From: Lachnospiraceae bacterium
Lineage (GTDB): Bacteria > Bacillota > Clostridia > Lachnospirales > Lachnospiraceae
Assembly: GCA_014804645.1 (NCBI GenBank)
Contig: JAAUZI010000053.1
Location: 1 to 64,000, forward strand
DNA length: 64,000 nucleotides
Reading direction: 5' to 3'
The notes under the pieces are model-generated. The model did no database searches and was not told the DNA's origin. It saw nothing but the letters and a program-made list of their open reading frames with translations. The number at the start of each line of letters is the position of its first letter. Position 1 is the first letter of the stretch. Below, in pieces: positions 44,305 through 54,499 of this stretch. Position numbers and translations under genes: made by a program.

Positions 44305-46398
44305 CTATTCCTCCAAATTGTTCTCCGCCACTTTGGCTGCCCTTGCCGCCACTTCCTTCTCCTGCACATCGCTGGGAGCCTGTTCATAGCGGGCAAATTC
44401 ATAGCTGTATTCGCCCTGGCCGCCGGTCATGGAACGCAGGTCTGTGCAGTAACCGTACAGACTGCTCATGGGAATATCCGCCTCGATCACCTGCTTGCCG
44501 TTAGCCGTGGGATTCATTCCCAACACACGGCCTCTTCTCTTGTTCAGATCACCCATGATATCACCGGTAAAGCTGTCGGGTACCGTCACCTTCAGGGAGG
44601 CGATAGGCTCAAGCAGCACCGGCCCGGCCTCCATGAACCCTTTCTTAAACGCCTGGATGGTAGCCATCTTAAATGCCATCTCCGAGGAATCTACAGGATG
44701 GTAGGAGCCATCGTACAGCACCGCCTTTACACCCACCACAGGGTATGCCGCCAGAGGACCTCTCGTCACGCTCTCCTGCAGTCCCTTTTCCACTGCCGGG
44801 AAGTAGTTCTTGGGCACGGCGCCTCCCACCACCTCCTGCTCAAACACAAAGGGGATCTCCAGGTCGCCTGACGCAGAGAAACGCATCTTTACATGGCCGT
44901 ACTGCCCATGGCCACCGGACTGTTTCTTGTGCTTAGCCTCCACGTCGGAAGTCTTCCTGATGGTCTCCCGGTAAGCCACCTTGGGCTTATCCAGCTCGAT
45001 CTCAACCTTGTACTCGTTCTTCAGGCGACTGGCGATGATCTCCAGATGCTGGTCGCCCATGCCATACAATAGCAGCTGGCGGTTCTCAGAATCGTTGACC
45101 ATTTTCACAGTCAGATCTTCGTGAGTGATCTTCTGCAGAGCCTGAGAGATCTTGTCGATATCTCCCTTGTTCTTAGCCTTGTAGCGCATGTAGGTATAGG
45201 GCGTGGAAATCTCCCACTTGCCGAACTTAATCGTAGTATTCTTGGTAGACAGGCTGTTGCCGGTGCGGGCCGCCGTCAGTTTCGCCAGGGCGCCGATATC
45301 TCCTGCGTGAAGCTCGCTGACCTCCATGGGCTTATTGCCCTGCAGTATGTACAGCTTGCCAATCTTCTCCTCAATATCCTTATCCACGTTGTAAATCAGA
45401 TCGTCCGTCTTAAGCACACCGGAATTCACCTTGATCAGAGAGTATTTGCCGATAAAAGGATCCACGATGGTCTTCCAGATATAAGCCGACTTTGCTTTTG
45501 CAAAGTCATAATCCGCATGGTAGATCTCATTGGTCTTCATGTTGATGCCGGCCACCTCACGGTTCTCCGGGCTGGGCATATACTTCACAATATCATCCAA
45601 CAGGGTGTAAACGCCCTGACACAGGGTGTTGGAACCCATGGTCATGGGAACTATGCTGCCGTCGCAGACATTGGTGCGCAGAGCCGCACGGATCTCAGCC
45701 TCAGAAAAGGTCTCCCCATTGAAGAAACGCTCCATCATCTCCTCGCTGGTCTCCGCCACTGCCTCCATCAGTGCATCCCGACAGATCTCCAGGTTGGCTT
45801 TATTGTACTCAGGCACCTCACAGGGAACAACCTCCTTGCCCTGCCAGCGGTTGCCGGTCTCGGCGATAACATTCACATAACCCACAAATTTCTCATTCTC
45901 ACGGATAGGCAGATTAAAGGGCGCCAGTTTCTTGCCAAACAGGTTGGTCATATCCTCCACTACCTGGCGGAAAGAGGCATTGTCCACATCCATGTTAGAA
46001 ACATAGATAAACCGGGGCAGTTTGTATTTCTCGCACAGCTCCCAAGCCTTCAGAGTTCCCACCTCAATGCCGGACTTGCCGTTCACCACGATGATGGCGG
46101 CTCCAGCTGCGCTCAGAGCCTCCTCCACCTCGCCTACGAAGTCAAAATATCCCGGTGTGTCCAGAATATTGATCTTATATCCCTCCCACTCAATGGGGAT
46201 AACAGAGGTGCTGATGGAGAACTGTCTCTTCTGCTCCTCTTTGCCATAATCGCTGACTGTGTTGCCATCGGTTACTTTACCCATTCTGGAAGTAATGCCG
46301 GACAGATAAGCCATCGCCTCCACCAGGCTGGTCTTACCGCTGCCGCCATGACCTAATAAGCATACGTTGCGGATCTTGTCAGTTGTGTAAACATTCAT
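44305..46398 (-). CDS. Elongation factor G-like GTPase (EF-G paralog)
   Basis: 697 residues with the five-domain EF-G layout. The G1 loop is GHGGSGKTSL rather than the canonical GH-x-D-x-GKT, the switch region reads GKEEQKRQFSISTS, G3 is DTPGYFDF and G4 is SNMD rather than NKMD. These marks fit the EF-G-like/EF-G2 paralog family, not the housekeeping fusA, which normally sits in the str operon with rpsL/rpsG/tuf. ATG 46398 follows TGGAGGAAAACTT; the open frame runs to 46539 across the promoter. The function may lie in ribosome recycling or stress translation; not established. Confidence 0.85.
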   Translation of the reverse strand: MNVYTTDKIRNVCLLGHGGSGKTSLVEAMAYLSGITSRMGKVTDGNTVSDYGKEEQKRQFSISTSVIPIEWEGYKINILDTPGYFDFVGEVEEALSAAGAAIIVVNGKSGIEVGTLKAWELCEKYKLPRFIYVSNMDVDNASFRQVVEDMTNLFGKKLAPFNLPIRENEKFVGYVNVIAETGNRWQGKEVVPCEVPEYNKANLEICRDALMEAVAETSEEMMERFFNGETFSEAEIRAALRTNVCDGSIVPMTMGSNTLCQGVYTLLDDIVKYMPSPENREVAGINMKTNEIYHADYDFAKAKSAYIWKTIVDPFIGKYSLIKVNSGVLKTDDLIYNVDKDIEEKIGKLYILQGNKPMEVSELHAGDIGALAKLTAARTGNSLSTKNTTIKFGKWEISTPYTYMRYKAKNKGDIDKISQALQKITHEDLTVKMVNDSENRQLLLYGMGDQHLEIIASRLKNEYKVEIELDKPKVAYRETIRKTSDVEAKHKKQSGGHGQYGHVKMRFSASGDLEIPFVFEQEVVGGAVPKNYFPAVEKGLQESVTRGPLAAYPVVGVKAVLYDGSYHPVDSSEMAFKMATIQAFKKGFMEAGPVLLEPIASLKVTVPDSFTGDIMGDLNKRRGRVLGMNPTANGKQVIEADIPMSSLYGYCTDLRSMTGGQGEYSYEFARYEQAPSDVQEKEVAARAAKVAENNLEE

Positions 46399-46475
46399 AA
46401 GTTTTCCTCCAATTAAGATCTGATTTGGGCATTTCGCCAGAGCCTGATTTTGCACATTCTGACACCCATAAGTGT

Positions 46476-46504
46476 ATTTTACTAAATATTCTGGAAATAT
46501 ACAA
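46476..46504 (-). promoter_or_regulatory. Promoter of the EF-G paralog
   Basis: Minus-strand TTGTAT (46504-46499), 17 bp, TAAAAT (46481-46476). Confidence 0.65.
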
Positions 46505-46558
46505 GTGTTTTTATTGTTTTTGTACAGATTGGCAGACAAATTTAATGTCCTGCTCCCC

Positions 46559-46587
46559 TTGCTTTTCGCACTTTAACGTGCTATAGT
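46559..46587 (+). promoter_or_regulatory. Promoter of tyrA
   Basis: TTGCTT (46559-46564), 17 bp, TATAGT (46582-46587), 32 bp before the ATG. Confidence 0.6.
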
Positions 46588-46618
46588 CTATATATTGAGA
46601 TTTTGGGGAGGAAACATC

Positions 46619-47722
46619 ATGGCACGACTGCATATAGGATTTATCGGACTGGGCCTGATCGGCGGTTCCATCGCCAGAGCCCTGCGGGAAAACAGGTCAG
46701 AGGTATACATGACGGCGTATGACGTGAATGCTGCCACGCTTAAGGCGGCGCTGCAGGACGGCGTCATTGACAGGGCGACGGAGCAGATCGACGAGCGCTT
46801 TGCGGACTGCGACTATCTTTTTTTATGCGCCCCTGTACAGAAAAACGACGCCAACCTGGAAGTCGTGAAAAAGGTCATCTCCCCGTCCTGCACCCTCACC
46901 GATGTGGGCAGCGTGAAGACCGATATCCACAGGCATATCGTCCAGGCCGGTCTGGAAGCACAGTTTATAGGCGGCCACCCCATGGCGGGAAGCGAGCGTT
47001 TCGGCTATGCCAACTCCAAGGCCAGACTGCTGGAGAACGCCTACTATATTCTGACTCCCACCGAACAGACCGACCCGAAACGGCTGGAGGCCTACAGAGC
47101 GCTGGTGGAGTCTATGGGGGCCATCCCTCTGATACTGGATTACCGCCAGCACGACTATGTCACCGCAGGTATCAGCCATCTTCCCCATGTGATAGCCGCC
47201 TCCCTCGTCAACCTGGTGCGGGATTCAGACAACGAGGAGGGCATCATGAAACTGGTGGCCGCCGGAGGTTTCAAGGACATTACCCGGATCGCCTCCTCCT
47301 CCGCCGCCATGTGGCAGCAGATCTGCCTGACCAACACAGAAAATATTTCCCGGCTGCTGGGCAGTTATATCGATTCCCTGTCTGCAATAAAGGACCAGCT
47401 GGACACCCGGCAGGGGGACGCCCTGTACCAGCTTTTTGACAGCGCCAGAGTCTACAGGGACTCCTTTATCAACGCCTCCAGCGGTCCTATCAAGCGGGTA
47501 TACTCCTTCAATATCGACATTGACGACCGTCCCGGCATGCTGGCCCAGGTGGCCACCACGCTGGCTTTCAACAACATCAATATCAAAAACATCGGCATTG
47601 TCCACAACCGGGAGTATGAGGAGGGCGTGCTGCGGATCGAGTTCTATGACGAGACTTCCCAGGAGGCCGCCAAACAGCTGCTGTCCACTCCTCAATTTGT
47701 CATACATGAGAAAAAAATGTAA
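46619..47722 (+). CDS. tyrA: Prephenate dehydrogenase with ACT domain
   Basis: Converts prephenate to 4-hydroxyphenylpyruvate in tyrosine synthesis. 367 residues. N-terminal NAD loop IGFIGLGLIGGSIARAL (~residues 6-22), catalytic-domain blocks GGHPMAGSERFGYANS and HYVTAGISHLPHVIAAS-like segment (DYVTAGISHLPHVIA), and a C-terminal ACT domain (~295-367, SFNIDIDDRPGMLAQVATT) for tyrosine feedback. ATG 46619 follows GGGGAGGAAACATC; the in-frame ATG at 46595 has none. Monocistronic, terminator at 47728. Confidence 0.95.
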   Translation: MARLHIGFIGLGLIGGSIARALRENRSEVYMTAYDVNAATLKAALQDGVIDRATEQIDERFADCDYLFLCAPVQKNDANLEVVKKVISPSCTLTDVGSVKTDIHRHIVQAGLEAQFIGGHPMAGSERFGYANSKARLLENAYYILTPTEQTDPKRLEAYRALVESMGAIPLILDYRQHDYVTAGISHLPHVIAASLVNLVRDSDNEEGIMKLVAAGGFKDITRIASSSAAMWQQICLTNTENISRLLGSYIDSLSAIKDQLDTRQGDALYQLFDSARVYRDSFINASSGPIKRVYSFNIDIDDRPGMLAQVATTLAFNNINIKNIGIVHNREYEEGVLRIEFYDETSQEAAKQLLSTPQFVIHEKKM

Positions 47723-47727
47723 AAAAA

Positions 47728-47765
47728 GATAACCGGGAGCGAAAAGCCCTGGTTATCTCTTTTTG
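47728..47765. terminator. Bidirectional terminator between tyrA and PilZ gene
   Basis: AGATAACCGGG and CCCTGGTTATCT pair around GAGCGAAAAG-type loop, with A-run before and TTTTT after. Confidence 0.85.
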
Positions 47766-47794
47766 CACAAATAGTTTTGTTACTCCGGAGCTAT

Positions 47795-48130
47795 TTACTT
47801 TACCTCCGAGAACCGTTCATACACGCTGATGCGAGCGGCATCCTGTTCGGACATGCCGATAAACACCGCCCCATAATGAAGAGTATTCGACCCTTCCATA
47901 TCAGTCCGCACGATCTGCAGAAATGCGTGTATTACCTCCTTTGTCCATATGGTCAGGTGACACTCGTATACCGCATTGAGTTCCAGCATGTCCGAGCAAG
48001 AGAAACCCACGCCTGTGCGGGATACGTCCGAAATATTGATGATGACCTCGCGTTTTTCGTCAGAATCCAGACGGTTTACCATCAGCTTGGCTTCCAGATC
48101 CATTCTCTTGTTCCTTCTACGCTCTTCCAT
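47795..48130 (-). CDS. PilZ-domain c-di-GMP-binding protein
   Basis: 111 residues; a single PilZ domain. The c-di-GMP motif R-x-x-x-R is seen in EERRRNKRMDLEAKL (residues ~2-16) and the second motif as DVSRTGVGFSCSD, matching (D/N)-x-S-x-x-G. ATG 48130 follows AGGAGGGATGCACCA; the frame runs to 48298 over queA's end, so the longer form is rejected. Such stand-alone PilZ proteins relay c-di-GMP to motility or surface functions; the target is not visible here. Confidence 0.9.
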   Translation of the reverse strand: MEERRRNKRMDLEAKLMVNRLDSDEKREVIINISDVSRTGVGFSCSDMLELNAVYECHLTIWTKEVIHAFLQIVRTDMEGSNTLHYGAVFIGMSEQDAARISVYERFSEVK

Positions 48131-48218
48131 TGGTGCATCCCTCCTGAAATGTAATAACCCCATGCATATCGCAGACTGCCCCGCGATATTACCTAATAAG
48201 ATTTTACATGATTCTTCA

Positions 48219-49265
48219 TTACTTGTCAATTCCATCATGGACAAACATGGCGTCCCCAAAACTGAAAAAACGGTATCGCTCTCTGACAGCCTCCGCATAG
48301 GCCGCCAGCACCCGCTCCCGCCCTGCCAGCGCGCTGACCAGCATCACCAGCGTAGACTGTGGCAGATGAAAATTGGTAATCAGGCAGTCCAGCACCTTAA
48401 ACCGATACCCAGGATAGATAAATATTTCCGTGTTGCCACAGCCCGGCCGCACCACGCCGTTTTCGTCCGCGGTGCTCTCCAGCGTCCGGCAGCTGGTGGT
48501 TCCCACGCAGATGATCCGGCCGCCCGCTGCCTTGGCGGTATTGATTTGGGCCGCCGCCTCCTGAGTGACCTGATAGTACTCCGAGTGCATGTGATGCTCC
48601 AGCACATTCTCCTCCTTAACAGGCCGAAATGTGCCCAGTCCTACATGTAGAGTCACATAGACCACTTGCACGCCCATCTCCTCGATCTGTCTCAGCAGCT
48701 CACAGGTAAAATGCAGCCCCGCCGTAGGAGCCGCCGCCGAGCCTTCATATCTGGCATAGACGGTCTGGTAACGGTTTTTGTCCTGCAGCTTGTGAGTGAT
48801 ATAGGGCGGCAGAGGCATCTCTCCCAGCCGGTCCAGCACCTCCTCCCAGATACCCTGGTAGAAAAAGCGGATCAGCCGATTGCCTTCCTCCACAGTCTCC
48901 AACACCTGCGCCCTCAGCAGACCGTCTCCAAACACCAGATATGTGCCGGGCTTACATTTTTTGCCGGGCTTTACAAGGGTCTCCCACACGTCCCCCTCCC
49001 GACGTTTCAACAGCAGCACCTCCACATGCGCTCCGGTGCCCTCCCGCTGTCCCAGCAGACGGGCGGGAATCACCTTGGTATTGTTCAGCACCAGACAGTC
49101 CCCGGGCCGCAGATAGCGAGTGATATTATGAAAAATCTCATTCTTAAGCTGGCCGGTATTTTTGTCCAGCAACAGCAGCCGGGAGGCAGAGCGGTCCTCC
49201 AGAGGGTCCTGCGCGATCAACTCCTGGGGCAGATCAAAATCAAAATCCGTTTTCTTAAGTTCCAT
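48219..49265 (-). CDS. queA: S-adenosylmethionine:tRNA ribosyltransferase-isomerase
   Basis: Transfers and isomerises the ribosyl part of SAM to preQ1-tRNA in queuosine synthesis. 348 residues. Hallmarks: [15 protein letters not shown] at the start, [47 protein letters not shown], and [22 protein letters not shown] 49265 (MELKKTDFD) is preferred to 49277 because GGAGAAGG lies before it. 49 bp downstream of the M18 peptidase gene on the same strand. Confidence 0.97.
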   Translation of the reverse strand: MELKKTDFDFDLPQELIAQDPLEDRSASRLLLLDKNTGQLKNEIFHNITRYLRPGDCLVLNNTKVIPARLLGQREGTGAHVEVLLLKRREGDVWETLVKPGKKCKPGTYLVFGDGLLRAQVLETVEEGNRLIRFFYQGIWEEVLDRLGEMPLPPYITHKLQDKNRYQTVYARYEGSAAAPTAGLHFTCELLRQIEEMGVQVVYVTLHVGLGTFRPVKEENVLEHHMHSEYYQVTQEAAAQINTAKAAGGRIICVGTTSCRTLESTADENGVVRPGCGNTEIFIYPGYRFKVLDCLITNFHLPQSTLVMLVSALAGRERVLAAYAEAVRERYRFFSFGDAMFVHDGIDK

Positions 49266-49314
49266 GGCCTTCTCCATGCCGCCGGAAAATAGGATGTCCC
49301 CGGCGGCCTGTCAT

Positions 49315-50742
49315 TTACATAGTCACATTCTCCGCAAACGCCTTATAGCCTCTGTAGGCTTCATAGACGTCCGCCTTGCTGGTAGCCTCCCACGGCGCAT
49401 GCATATTCAGCACCGGCACACCGCTGTCAATGACGTTCATACCGTAGAGAGCCAGAATATAGGCGATTGTTCCGCCTCCGCCCACATCCACCTTTCCAAG
49501 CTCCGCAGTCTGCCACTGTACTTTTCCCTCATCCATGACTTTGCGCAGATGGGCCACATACTCTGCATTGGCGTCGTTGGAGCCGGATTTTCCTCTGGCG
49601 CCGGTGAACTTGTTGAACACCATGCCGCCGCCCAGAAAAGCCGCATTCTGCAGCTCAAAACAGCTCCTGTAGCCCGGGTCAAACGCCGCGCTCACATCAG
49701 AGGAGAGCATTGCGCTGCGGGACAGACATCTGCGCATGCTAAGCTCACTGTATTCCCCTGCCAGATTCATCAGTTCCGCCACTGCATTTTCAAAAAATCT
49801 GGACTGCATGCCCGTTGCGCCCACGGAGCCGATCTCCTCCTTGTCCACCAAAATACAGCACACCGTTCTGTCCGGATTCTTTATATCCAACATGGCTTTT
49901 AGGGATGTAAAAGCACAAACCCTGTCATCCTGTCCATAGGCCAATATCATGCTGCGGTCAAATCCCGCCTCCCGGGCCTTGCCCGCGGGCACCACCTCCA
50001 ACTCTGCGGAGATCAGATCATCCTCCCCGATGTCATAGGTCTCCCGAAGAATGTCCAGCACCCCTGACTTAACCAGATTTTTGGCTTTTTTCTTGCCCTC
50101 GTCCGTCTCCTTCTCCTCCTGTCCCAAGATCAAAGGCTTGGTGCCGGCGATCAGGTCCAGCGCCTCCCCCTCGATGACCTTGGCGGCTTTTTTCTCCAGC
50201 TGCTGCCCGGCCAGATGAATCAGCAGATCGGACACAAAAAATACGGGATCATCCTCATTTTCCCCGATATTCAGCTCCACAGTGGTGCCATCCTTCTTGA
50301 CCACCACACCGTGAATGGCCAGGGGCAGAGTCACCCACTGATATTTTTTTACCCCCCCGTAATAGTGCGTGTCCATATAGGCAAAGGTGTGGTCGATATC
50401 CTCAAACAGAGGGTTCTGCTTGACGTCCAGCCTGGGGCTGTCAATATGGGCGCCCAGAATGTTCATGCCCTCCTCAAAGGGTTTCTTGCCGATGCGGAAT
50501 ATGGCGATGGATTTGTTCATCCACACGCTGTACACCTTGTCGCCCTTTTTCAGAGGCTCACCGGCCTTTATCAAAGCCTCCAGCTCCCGGTAGCCCTCCT
50601 CTTCGATCATGTTGACAATGGTGTCAATACATTCCCGCTCCGTCTTTCCCTGATCCAGGAATTCCCTGTATTCCCTGCTCAGTTTCTCCAGCTTTTTCAG
50701 CTGCTTCTCGTCATAGTTTTCCCATGCACACGGTTTTAACAT
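49315..50742 (-). CDS. M18 family aminopeptidase
   Basis: Zinc aminopeptidase of the DAP/aspartyl aminopeptidase family, cytosolic. 475 residues. Metal ligands in LGAHIDSPRLDVK and VDKEEIGSVGATGMQSRF, and in the C-terminal MHAPWEATSKADVYEAYRGY. The open frame extends to 50790 but those codons are part of the repeat element at 50761; ATG 50742 (MLKPCAWENYDEKQLKK) follows AATAGGAGGGAGAAAA. Downstream of pheT and upstream of queA. Confidence 0.95.
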   Translation of the reverse strand: MLKPCAWENYDEKQLKKLEKLSREYREFLDQGKTERECIDTIVNMIEEEGYRELEALIKAGEPLKKGDKVYSVWMNKSIAIFRIGKKPFEEGMNILGAHIDSPRLDVKQNPLFEDIDHTFAYMDTHYYGGVKKYQWVTLPLAIHGVVVKKDGTTVELNIGENEDDPVFFVSDLLIHLAGQQLEKKAAKVIEGEALDLIAGTKPLILGQEEKETDEGKKKAKNLVKSGVLDILRETYDIGEDDLISAELEVVPAGKAREAGFDRSMILAYGQDDRVCAFTSLKAMLDIKNPDRTVCCILVDKEEIGSVGATGMQSRFFENAVAELMNLAGEYSELSMRRCLSRSAMLSSDVSAAFDPGYRSCFELQNAAFLGGGMVFNKFTGARGKSGSNDANAEYVAHLRKVMDEGKVQWQTAELGKVDVGGGGTIAYILALYGMNVIDSGVPVLNMHAPWEATSKADVYEAYRGYKAFAENVTM

Positions 50743-50760
50743 TTTTCTCCCTCCTATTAA

Positions 50761-50863
50761 GAGTTCCACATATCCCCTGCAAGCGCACAAAGCCAGTGAA
50801 CAACATCCGGCTGCTTGAGCATCCGGATATTGTTCAGTGCGCTTTCCGGGAATATGCTGTTTT
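50761..50863 (-). repeat. Intergenic structured element, copy C (before M18 gene)
   Basis: On the minus strand ACAGCATATTCCC to GGGGATATGTGGAACTC, then TTAATAGGAGG. Inner stem GAACAATATCCGG/CCGGATGTTGTTC has one G-U pair that exists only on this strand; middle AAGCGCAC/GTGCGCTT is perfect; outer ATATTCCC/GGGGATAT with one G-U. Confidence 0.85.
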
Positions 50864-50897
50864 GAGGATCACCCGATCCTCGGTTCCACATATCCCC
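50864..50897 (-). repeat. Palindrome GAGGATC/GATCCTC with extra element tail at end of pheT
   Basis: GAGGATC-ACC-CGATCCTC type palindrome (50864-50881) beside GGTTCCACATATCCCC (50882-50897), which is a second copy of the element's 3' tail and reaches into the pheT stop codon. Looks like a composite of two insertion or duplication events. Confidence 0.6.
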
Positions 50898-53317
50898 TAA
50901 CTTCTGAGTTCAATATCCAACTGGTTTTTCAAGTTCTTCAATATCTTTTTCACAAAACGGTCCACTGCATCCGGCTCAAACGCCTCCTCACCGGGCCTGA
51001 ACTCCACGGTGAATGCCATACTCTTTTTGCCCTCCGCAATCTGGCCGCCCTCGTAGACGTCAAACAGCTGGATATCCTTGATATACTGGCAGGAATGGCG
51101 GATAACCTCCTCCACCTGCCCGCAGGTCACTTCTCTGTCCATCACCAGCGCCAGATCCCGGCTTTCCTCCGGGAATTTTGACAGAGGGGTAAAGCTGGCC
51201 TGTCTGTCATATGCCTCCGCCAGTCTGCGCAGATCCAGCTCTAACACATAGGCGTCTGTGCGCAGATCCAACTTCTCCGCCACCTCATAGGCCACCTTTC
51301 CCATACAACCAATCTGTGTGCCCTCAAAATAGATACCGGCACACTGATAGGGATGGAGGTAGGGCCTGGTGTCAGGGATATATCCAAACTGCAAAAACAG
51401 TGTGTCCGCCACTTTTTCCGCCATACCCTTCAGGGTAAAGAAACTTTCCCCGGCTCCAAAGATACCGATACACAGCGACTCTCGCTCCTCCGGATACTCG
51501 GTGAGAGGCAGGGACTTGGGAATGAACACCTTGGCGCTCTCAAACAGCCTGCCCTCCAGATTTCCCTTTTTCTGGTTCCGTGATATGGCGTTTAACATGG
51601 AGGGCACCAATGTGGTCCGCATCAGAGACAGTTCCTCGTTGATCGGATTCAAAATGCGGATAGCCTGGCGCTGGGGGGCATCCTGAGGCAAGCGCAGCAA
51701 ATCCAGATCCGAGGGAGAGAAAAAGCTGTAGTGGATACACTCATAAGCGCCGATGCTGCACAACGCTCTCTTGAGTTTCATCTCTTTTTTCATGCTCTGA
51801 GGCAGACCGCCCATGGTCACCTTGGCCTCCGGCATAAAAGCGGGAATCACATGGTCATAACCATACATACGGATCACTTCCTCCGCCACATCCGGGTATG
51901 AATCCATATCCTCACGATAGGCGGGCACCTGCAGTGTCAACTCGTCCCCGTCCATTGACGGAGCGAAATCCAGATTCTTCATGATCCGCAGGATTTCCTC
52001 ACTGGGCACATCAATTCCCAGCACATCCTCCACCTTCCGGACGCTGACCTTCATCTCCCTGGGTTCTATGCTGTTACCGGTGTTCACATCCACATGCGTG
52101 GAGGACACCCGGCCGCAGCCCAGCTCCTGAATCAAGTGCAGCGCACGCTCCATGGCATGTACTGTGGAATACTCATCCACGCCCTTCTCATACTTGGCGC
52201 TGGCATCTGTGCGCTTGCCCAGAGAGCGGGAAGTCTTACGGATATTGTCCCTGGCAAATTTTGCGGACTCAAACAGCACCTCTGTAGTGCTCTCCCGTAT
52301 CTCAGAGTTCAGGCCACCCATGACTCCCGCTAGGGCCACCGGCTTGACGCCGTCACAGATCACCAGATTGTTGGGACTTAAGGTATACTCCTGACCGTCT
52401 AGGGTCGTGATCTTCTCCTCCTGGTTCGCACGGCGTACCCGGATGGCATTGCCCTCCAAATAATCACAGTCGAAAGCATGCATGGGCTGTCCCATCTCCA
52501 GCATAACATAGTTGGTAATGTCCACAATATTAGAAATGGCGTCCTGACCGATCAGGGCCAGCCGACGTCTCATCCACAGCGGCGACTCTCCTATTTTCAC
52601 ATCATAAACATAATGGCCGATATACCGGGGGCACAAATCCGGAGCGTCCACCGTCACGGTAAAGCCTTCCTTCTGAACCTCTGTGGCCGTGTAGTCCAGA
52701 GCGGGCATATGGAATTCCTTGTCCAGCACCGCCGCCACCTCTCTGGCGATTCCTACAATACTCTGGCAGTCCGGGCGGTTGGCCGTGATGGAAATATCAA
52801 AAATCCAGTCGTCCAGTCCCAGAATGGGTTTTACATCCACACCCACCTCCGTATCCTGAGGCAGCTCCAGCAGGCCGTTGTAGCCCGCTCCGGGAAACAT
52901 ATTTTCGCCCACGCCCAGTTCCACGCCGGAACACAGCATGCCCTCAGACTCGTATCCTCTCAGTTTTCCTTTCTTGATGGTCATGGTTCCTTCCACTGTC
53001 TTGTGGTCCTTGGCCGTCATATATACAGTGGCCCCCACCAGAGCCACAGGGTACTTGCCCCCGGCCCGCACATTGTCCGCGCCGCAGCATATCTGAAAGG
53101 TGCCGTGGCTGCCGGCATTCACCTGACACACGTGCAGATGGGTTTCGGGAATAGGCTCGCAGGTCTCCACCAGTCCTGTCACCACATTGCTGATCTCGGC
53201 TCCCACCTCCTGCAGCTCCTCCACCTCAAAACCACAGGAAAACAGCTTTTCCTCCAGCACTTGGGGCGTCACATCAATCTCCACATAATCCTTTAACCAG
53301 CTCAAAGGTACTAACAT
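50897..53317 (-). CDS. pheT: Phenylalanyl-tRNA synthetase beta subunit
   Basis: Beta subunit of the (alpha-beta)2 synthetase. 806 residues, full length. Begins MLVPLSWLKDYVEID; tRNA-binding EMAP-like domain (~40-150), B3/B4 editing region (~215-390), B5 (~405-475), catalytic-like core, and C-terminal FDX-ACB domain (~710-806, FTPLSKFPEESRDLALVMD). Separated from pheS by the element at 53339; both follow the Phe T-box. ATG 53317 follows TGGAGGGATAATAGAT. Confidence 0.98.
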   Translation of the reverse strand: MLVPLSWLKDYVEIDVTPQVLEEKLFSCGFEVEELQEVGAEISNVVTGLVETCEPIPETHLHVCQVNAGSHGTFQICCGADNVRAGGKYPVALVGATVYMTAKDHKTVEGTMTIKKGKLRGYESEGMLCSGVELGVGENMFPGAGYNGLLELPQDTEVGVDVKPILGLDDWIFDISITANRPDCQSIVGIAREVAAVLDKEFHMPALDYTATEVQKEGFTVTVDAPDLCPRYIGHYVYDVKIGESPLWMRRRLALIGQDAISNIVDITNYVMLEMGQPMHAFDCDYLEGNAIRVRRANQEEKITTLDGQEYTLSPNNLVICDGVKPVALAGVMGGLNSEIRESTTEVLFESAKFARDNIRKTSRSLGKRTDASAKYEKGVDEYSTVHAMERALHLIQELGCGRVSSTHVDVNTGNSIEPREMKVSVRKVEDVLGIDVPSEEILRIMKNLDFAPSMDGDELTLQVPAYREDMDSYPDVAEEVIRMYGYDHVIPAFMPEAKVTMGGLPQSMKKEMKLKRALCSIGAYECIHYSFFSPSDLDLLRLPQDAPQRQAIRILNPINEELSLMRTTLVPSMLNAISRNQKKGNLEGRLFESAKVFIPKSLPLTEYPEERESLCIGIFGAGESFFTLKGMAEKVADTLFLQFGYIPDTRPYLHPYQCAGIYFEGTQIGCMGKVAYEVAEKLDLRTDAYVLELDLRRLAEAYDRQASFTPLSKFPEESRDLALVMDREVTCGQVEEVIRHSCQYIKDIQLFDVYEGGQIAEGKKSMAFTVEFRPGEEAFEPDAVDRFVKKILKNLKNQLDIELRS

Positions 53318-53338
53318 ATCTATTATCCCTCCATTATA

Positions 53339-53437
53339 AGTTCCGCATACGCCCTGCCGGCACCAATTTCAGCAGAGTAATTTCAGGCCGCAAGCGTCCG
53401 GAAATTCTCTGGGTGCTGCCCGGGCATATGCTGTTTT
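53339..53437 (-). repeat. Intergenic structured element, copy D (pheS-pheT gap)
   Basis: On the minus strand ACAGCATATGCCC to GGGCGTATGCGGAACTT. Inner stem GAGAATTTCCGG/CCTGAAATTACTC keeps GAG/CTC and AATTTC/GAAATT around a bulged A, with loop ACGCTTGCGG. Near GGTGCCGGCAGGGCG it matches the pepP copy. Confidence 0.85.
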
Positions 53438-53445
53438 CTATAATC

Positions 53446-54480
53446 TTAATTGTCGTCAATCTGCTCCAACACTCGCAGATCCGACTCAAACAGCAGCTTA
53501 ATATTGTTGATGCCGTATTTTAACATAGCAATACGCTCCAGACCGACTCCGAAAGCCAGACCGCTGTACTGCTCCGAGTCGATACCGCAGTTTTCCAGCA
53601 CCTTCTTGTTCACTATGCCCGCGCCCAGAATCTCAATCCAGCCCGTGCCCTTACATAGCTTACAGCCTTTGCCGCCGCAGGCAAAACAACTCACGTCCAC
53701 CTCCACGGAAGGCTCTGTGAAGGGGAAGTAGGAGGGACGCAGCCGGGTGGTTGTCTCCTCCCCGAAAATCTCTTTCACAAAATTATCTAACATGCCCTTC
53801 AGATCGCAGAGGGTAATCCTCTTGTCCACCACCAGCCCTTCCATCTGATGAAACATGGGGGAATGAGTAGCGTCGTCATCGGAGCGGAACACCTTACCCG
53901 GTGCGGCAATGATCTTGATGGGAGGCTTTTTCTTCTCCATGGTATGGATCTGGGCCGCACTGGTCTGGGTAGCCAGCAGAAACTCCGGGGACAGATAAAA
54001 GGTGTCCTGCATATCCCTGGCCGGGTGATCCTGGGGCGTGTTCAACGCCGTAAAATTATAGTAATCGGTCTCAATCTCTCTGGTCTGGGCCACCTCAAAA
54101 CCCATACCCACAAAAATGTCCATGAGCTGATTGCGGATCTGAGTGACGGGATGCAGGTTGCCTGTGCCCACGCCCTGAGCAGGCATGGTGATATCAATGC
54201 GCTCGGATTCATAGCGCCGCTGCAGCTCCCTCTCCTTCATCTTCTCATCCAGCTCCATAAAACGCTGCTGCGCCCACTCCTTCAACTCGTTGACGCTCTT
54301 GCCAAAGCTGGCCCGCTCCTCGGGAGCGATACTCTTCATCTCTTTCATCAGCTGGCCGATCTTGCCGGTCTTGGAATCCAAAAACTGCTTGCGGAGTTCA
54401 AACGCCTCCGCCCTGGAGCTGGCCCGCTCCTTCATGCCGTCCAGGATCTCTTGTTTGATGTTCGCTAATCTGTCATTCAT
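53446..54480 (-). CDS. pheS: Phenylalanyl-tRNA synthetase alpha subunit
   Basis: Catalytic subunit. 344 residues from ATG 54480 ([13 protein letters not shown]), which is ~9 bp from AGGAGG; an ATG two codons upstream (54486) is only 2-3 bp from it. N-terminal coiled coil, then class II motifs: [17 protein letters not shown], motif 2 [37 protein letters not shown] (a four-cysteine insert seen in many Firmicutes), and motif 3 [18 protein letters not shown]. Controlled by the T-box upstream. Confidence 0.97.
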   Translation of the reverse strand: MNDRLANIKQEILDGMKERASSRAEAFELRKQFLDSKTGKIGQLMKEMKSIAPEERASFGKSVNELKEWAQQRFMELDEKMKERELQRRYESERIDITMPAQGVGTGNLHPVTQIRNQLMDIFVGMGFEVAQTREIETDYYNFTALNTPQDHPARDMQDTFYLSPEFLLATQTSAAQIHTMEKKKPPIKIIAAPGKVFRSDDDATHSPMFHQMEGLVVDKRITLCDLKGMLDNFVKEIFGEETTTRLRPSYFPFTEPSVEVDVSCFACGGKGCKLCKGTGWIEILGAGIVNKKVLENCGIDSEQYSGLAFGVGLERIAMLKYGINNIKLLFESDLRVLEQIDDN

Positions 54481-54499
54481 GACCATGTCCTCCTATTTG

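Noticed and set aside
47795..48298. 168-residue form of the PilZ protein
   Set aside because: The upstream codons overlap queA's end and the AGGAGGG site precedes ATG 48130.
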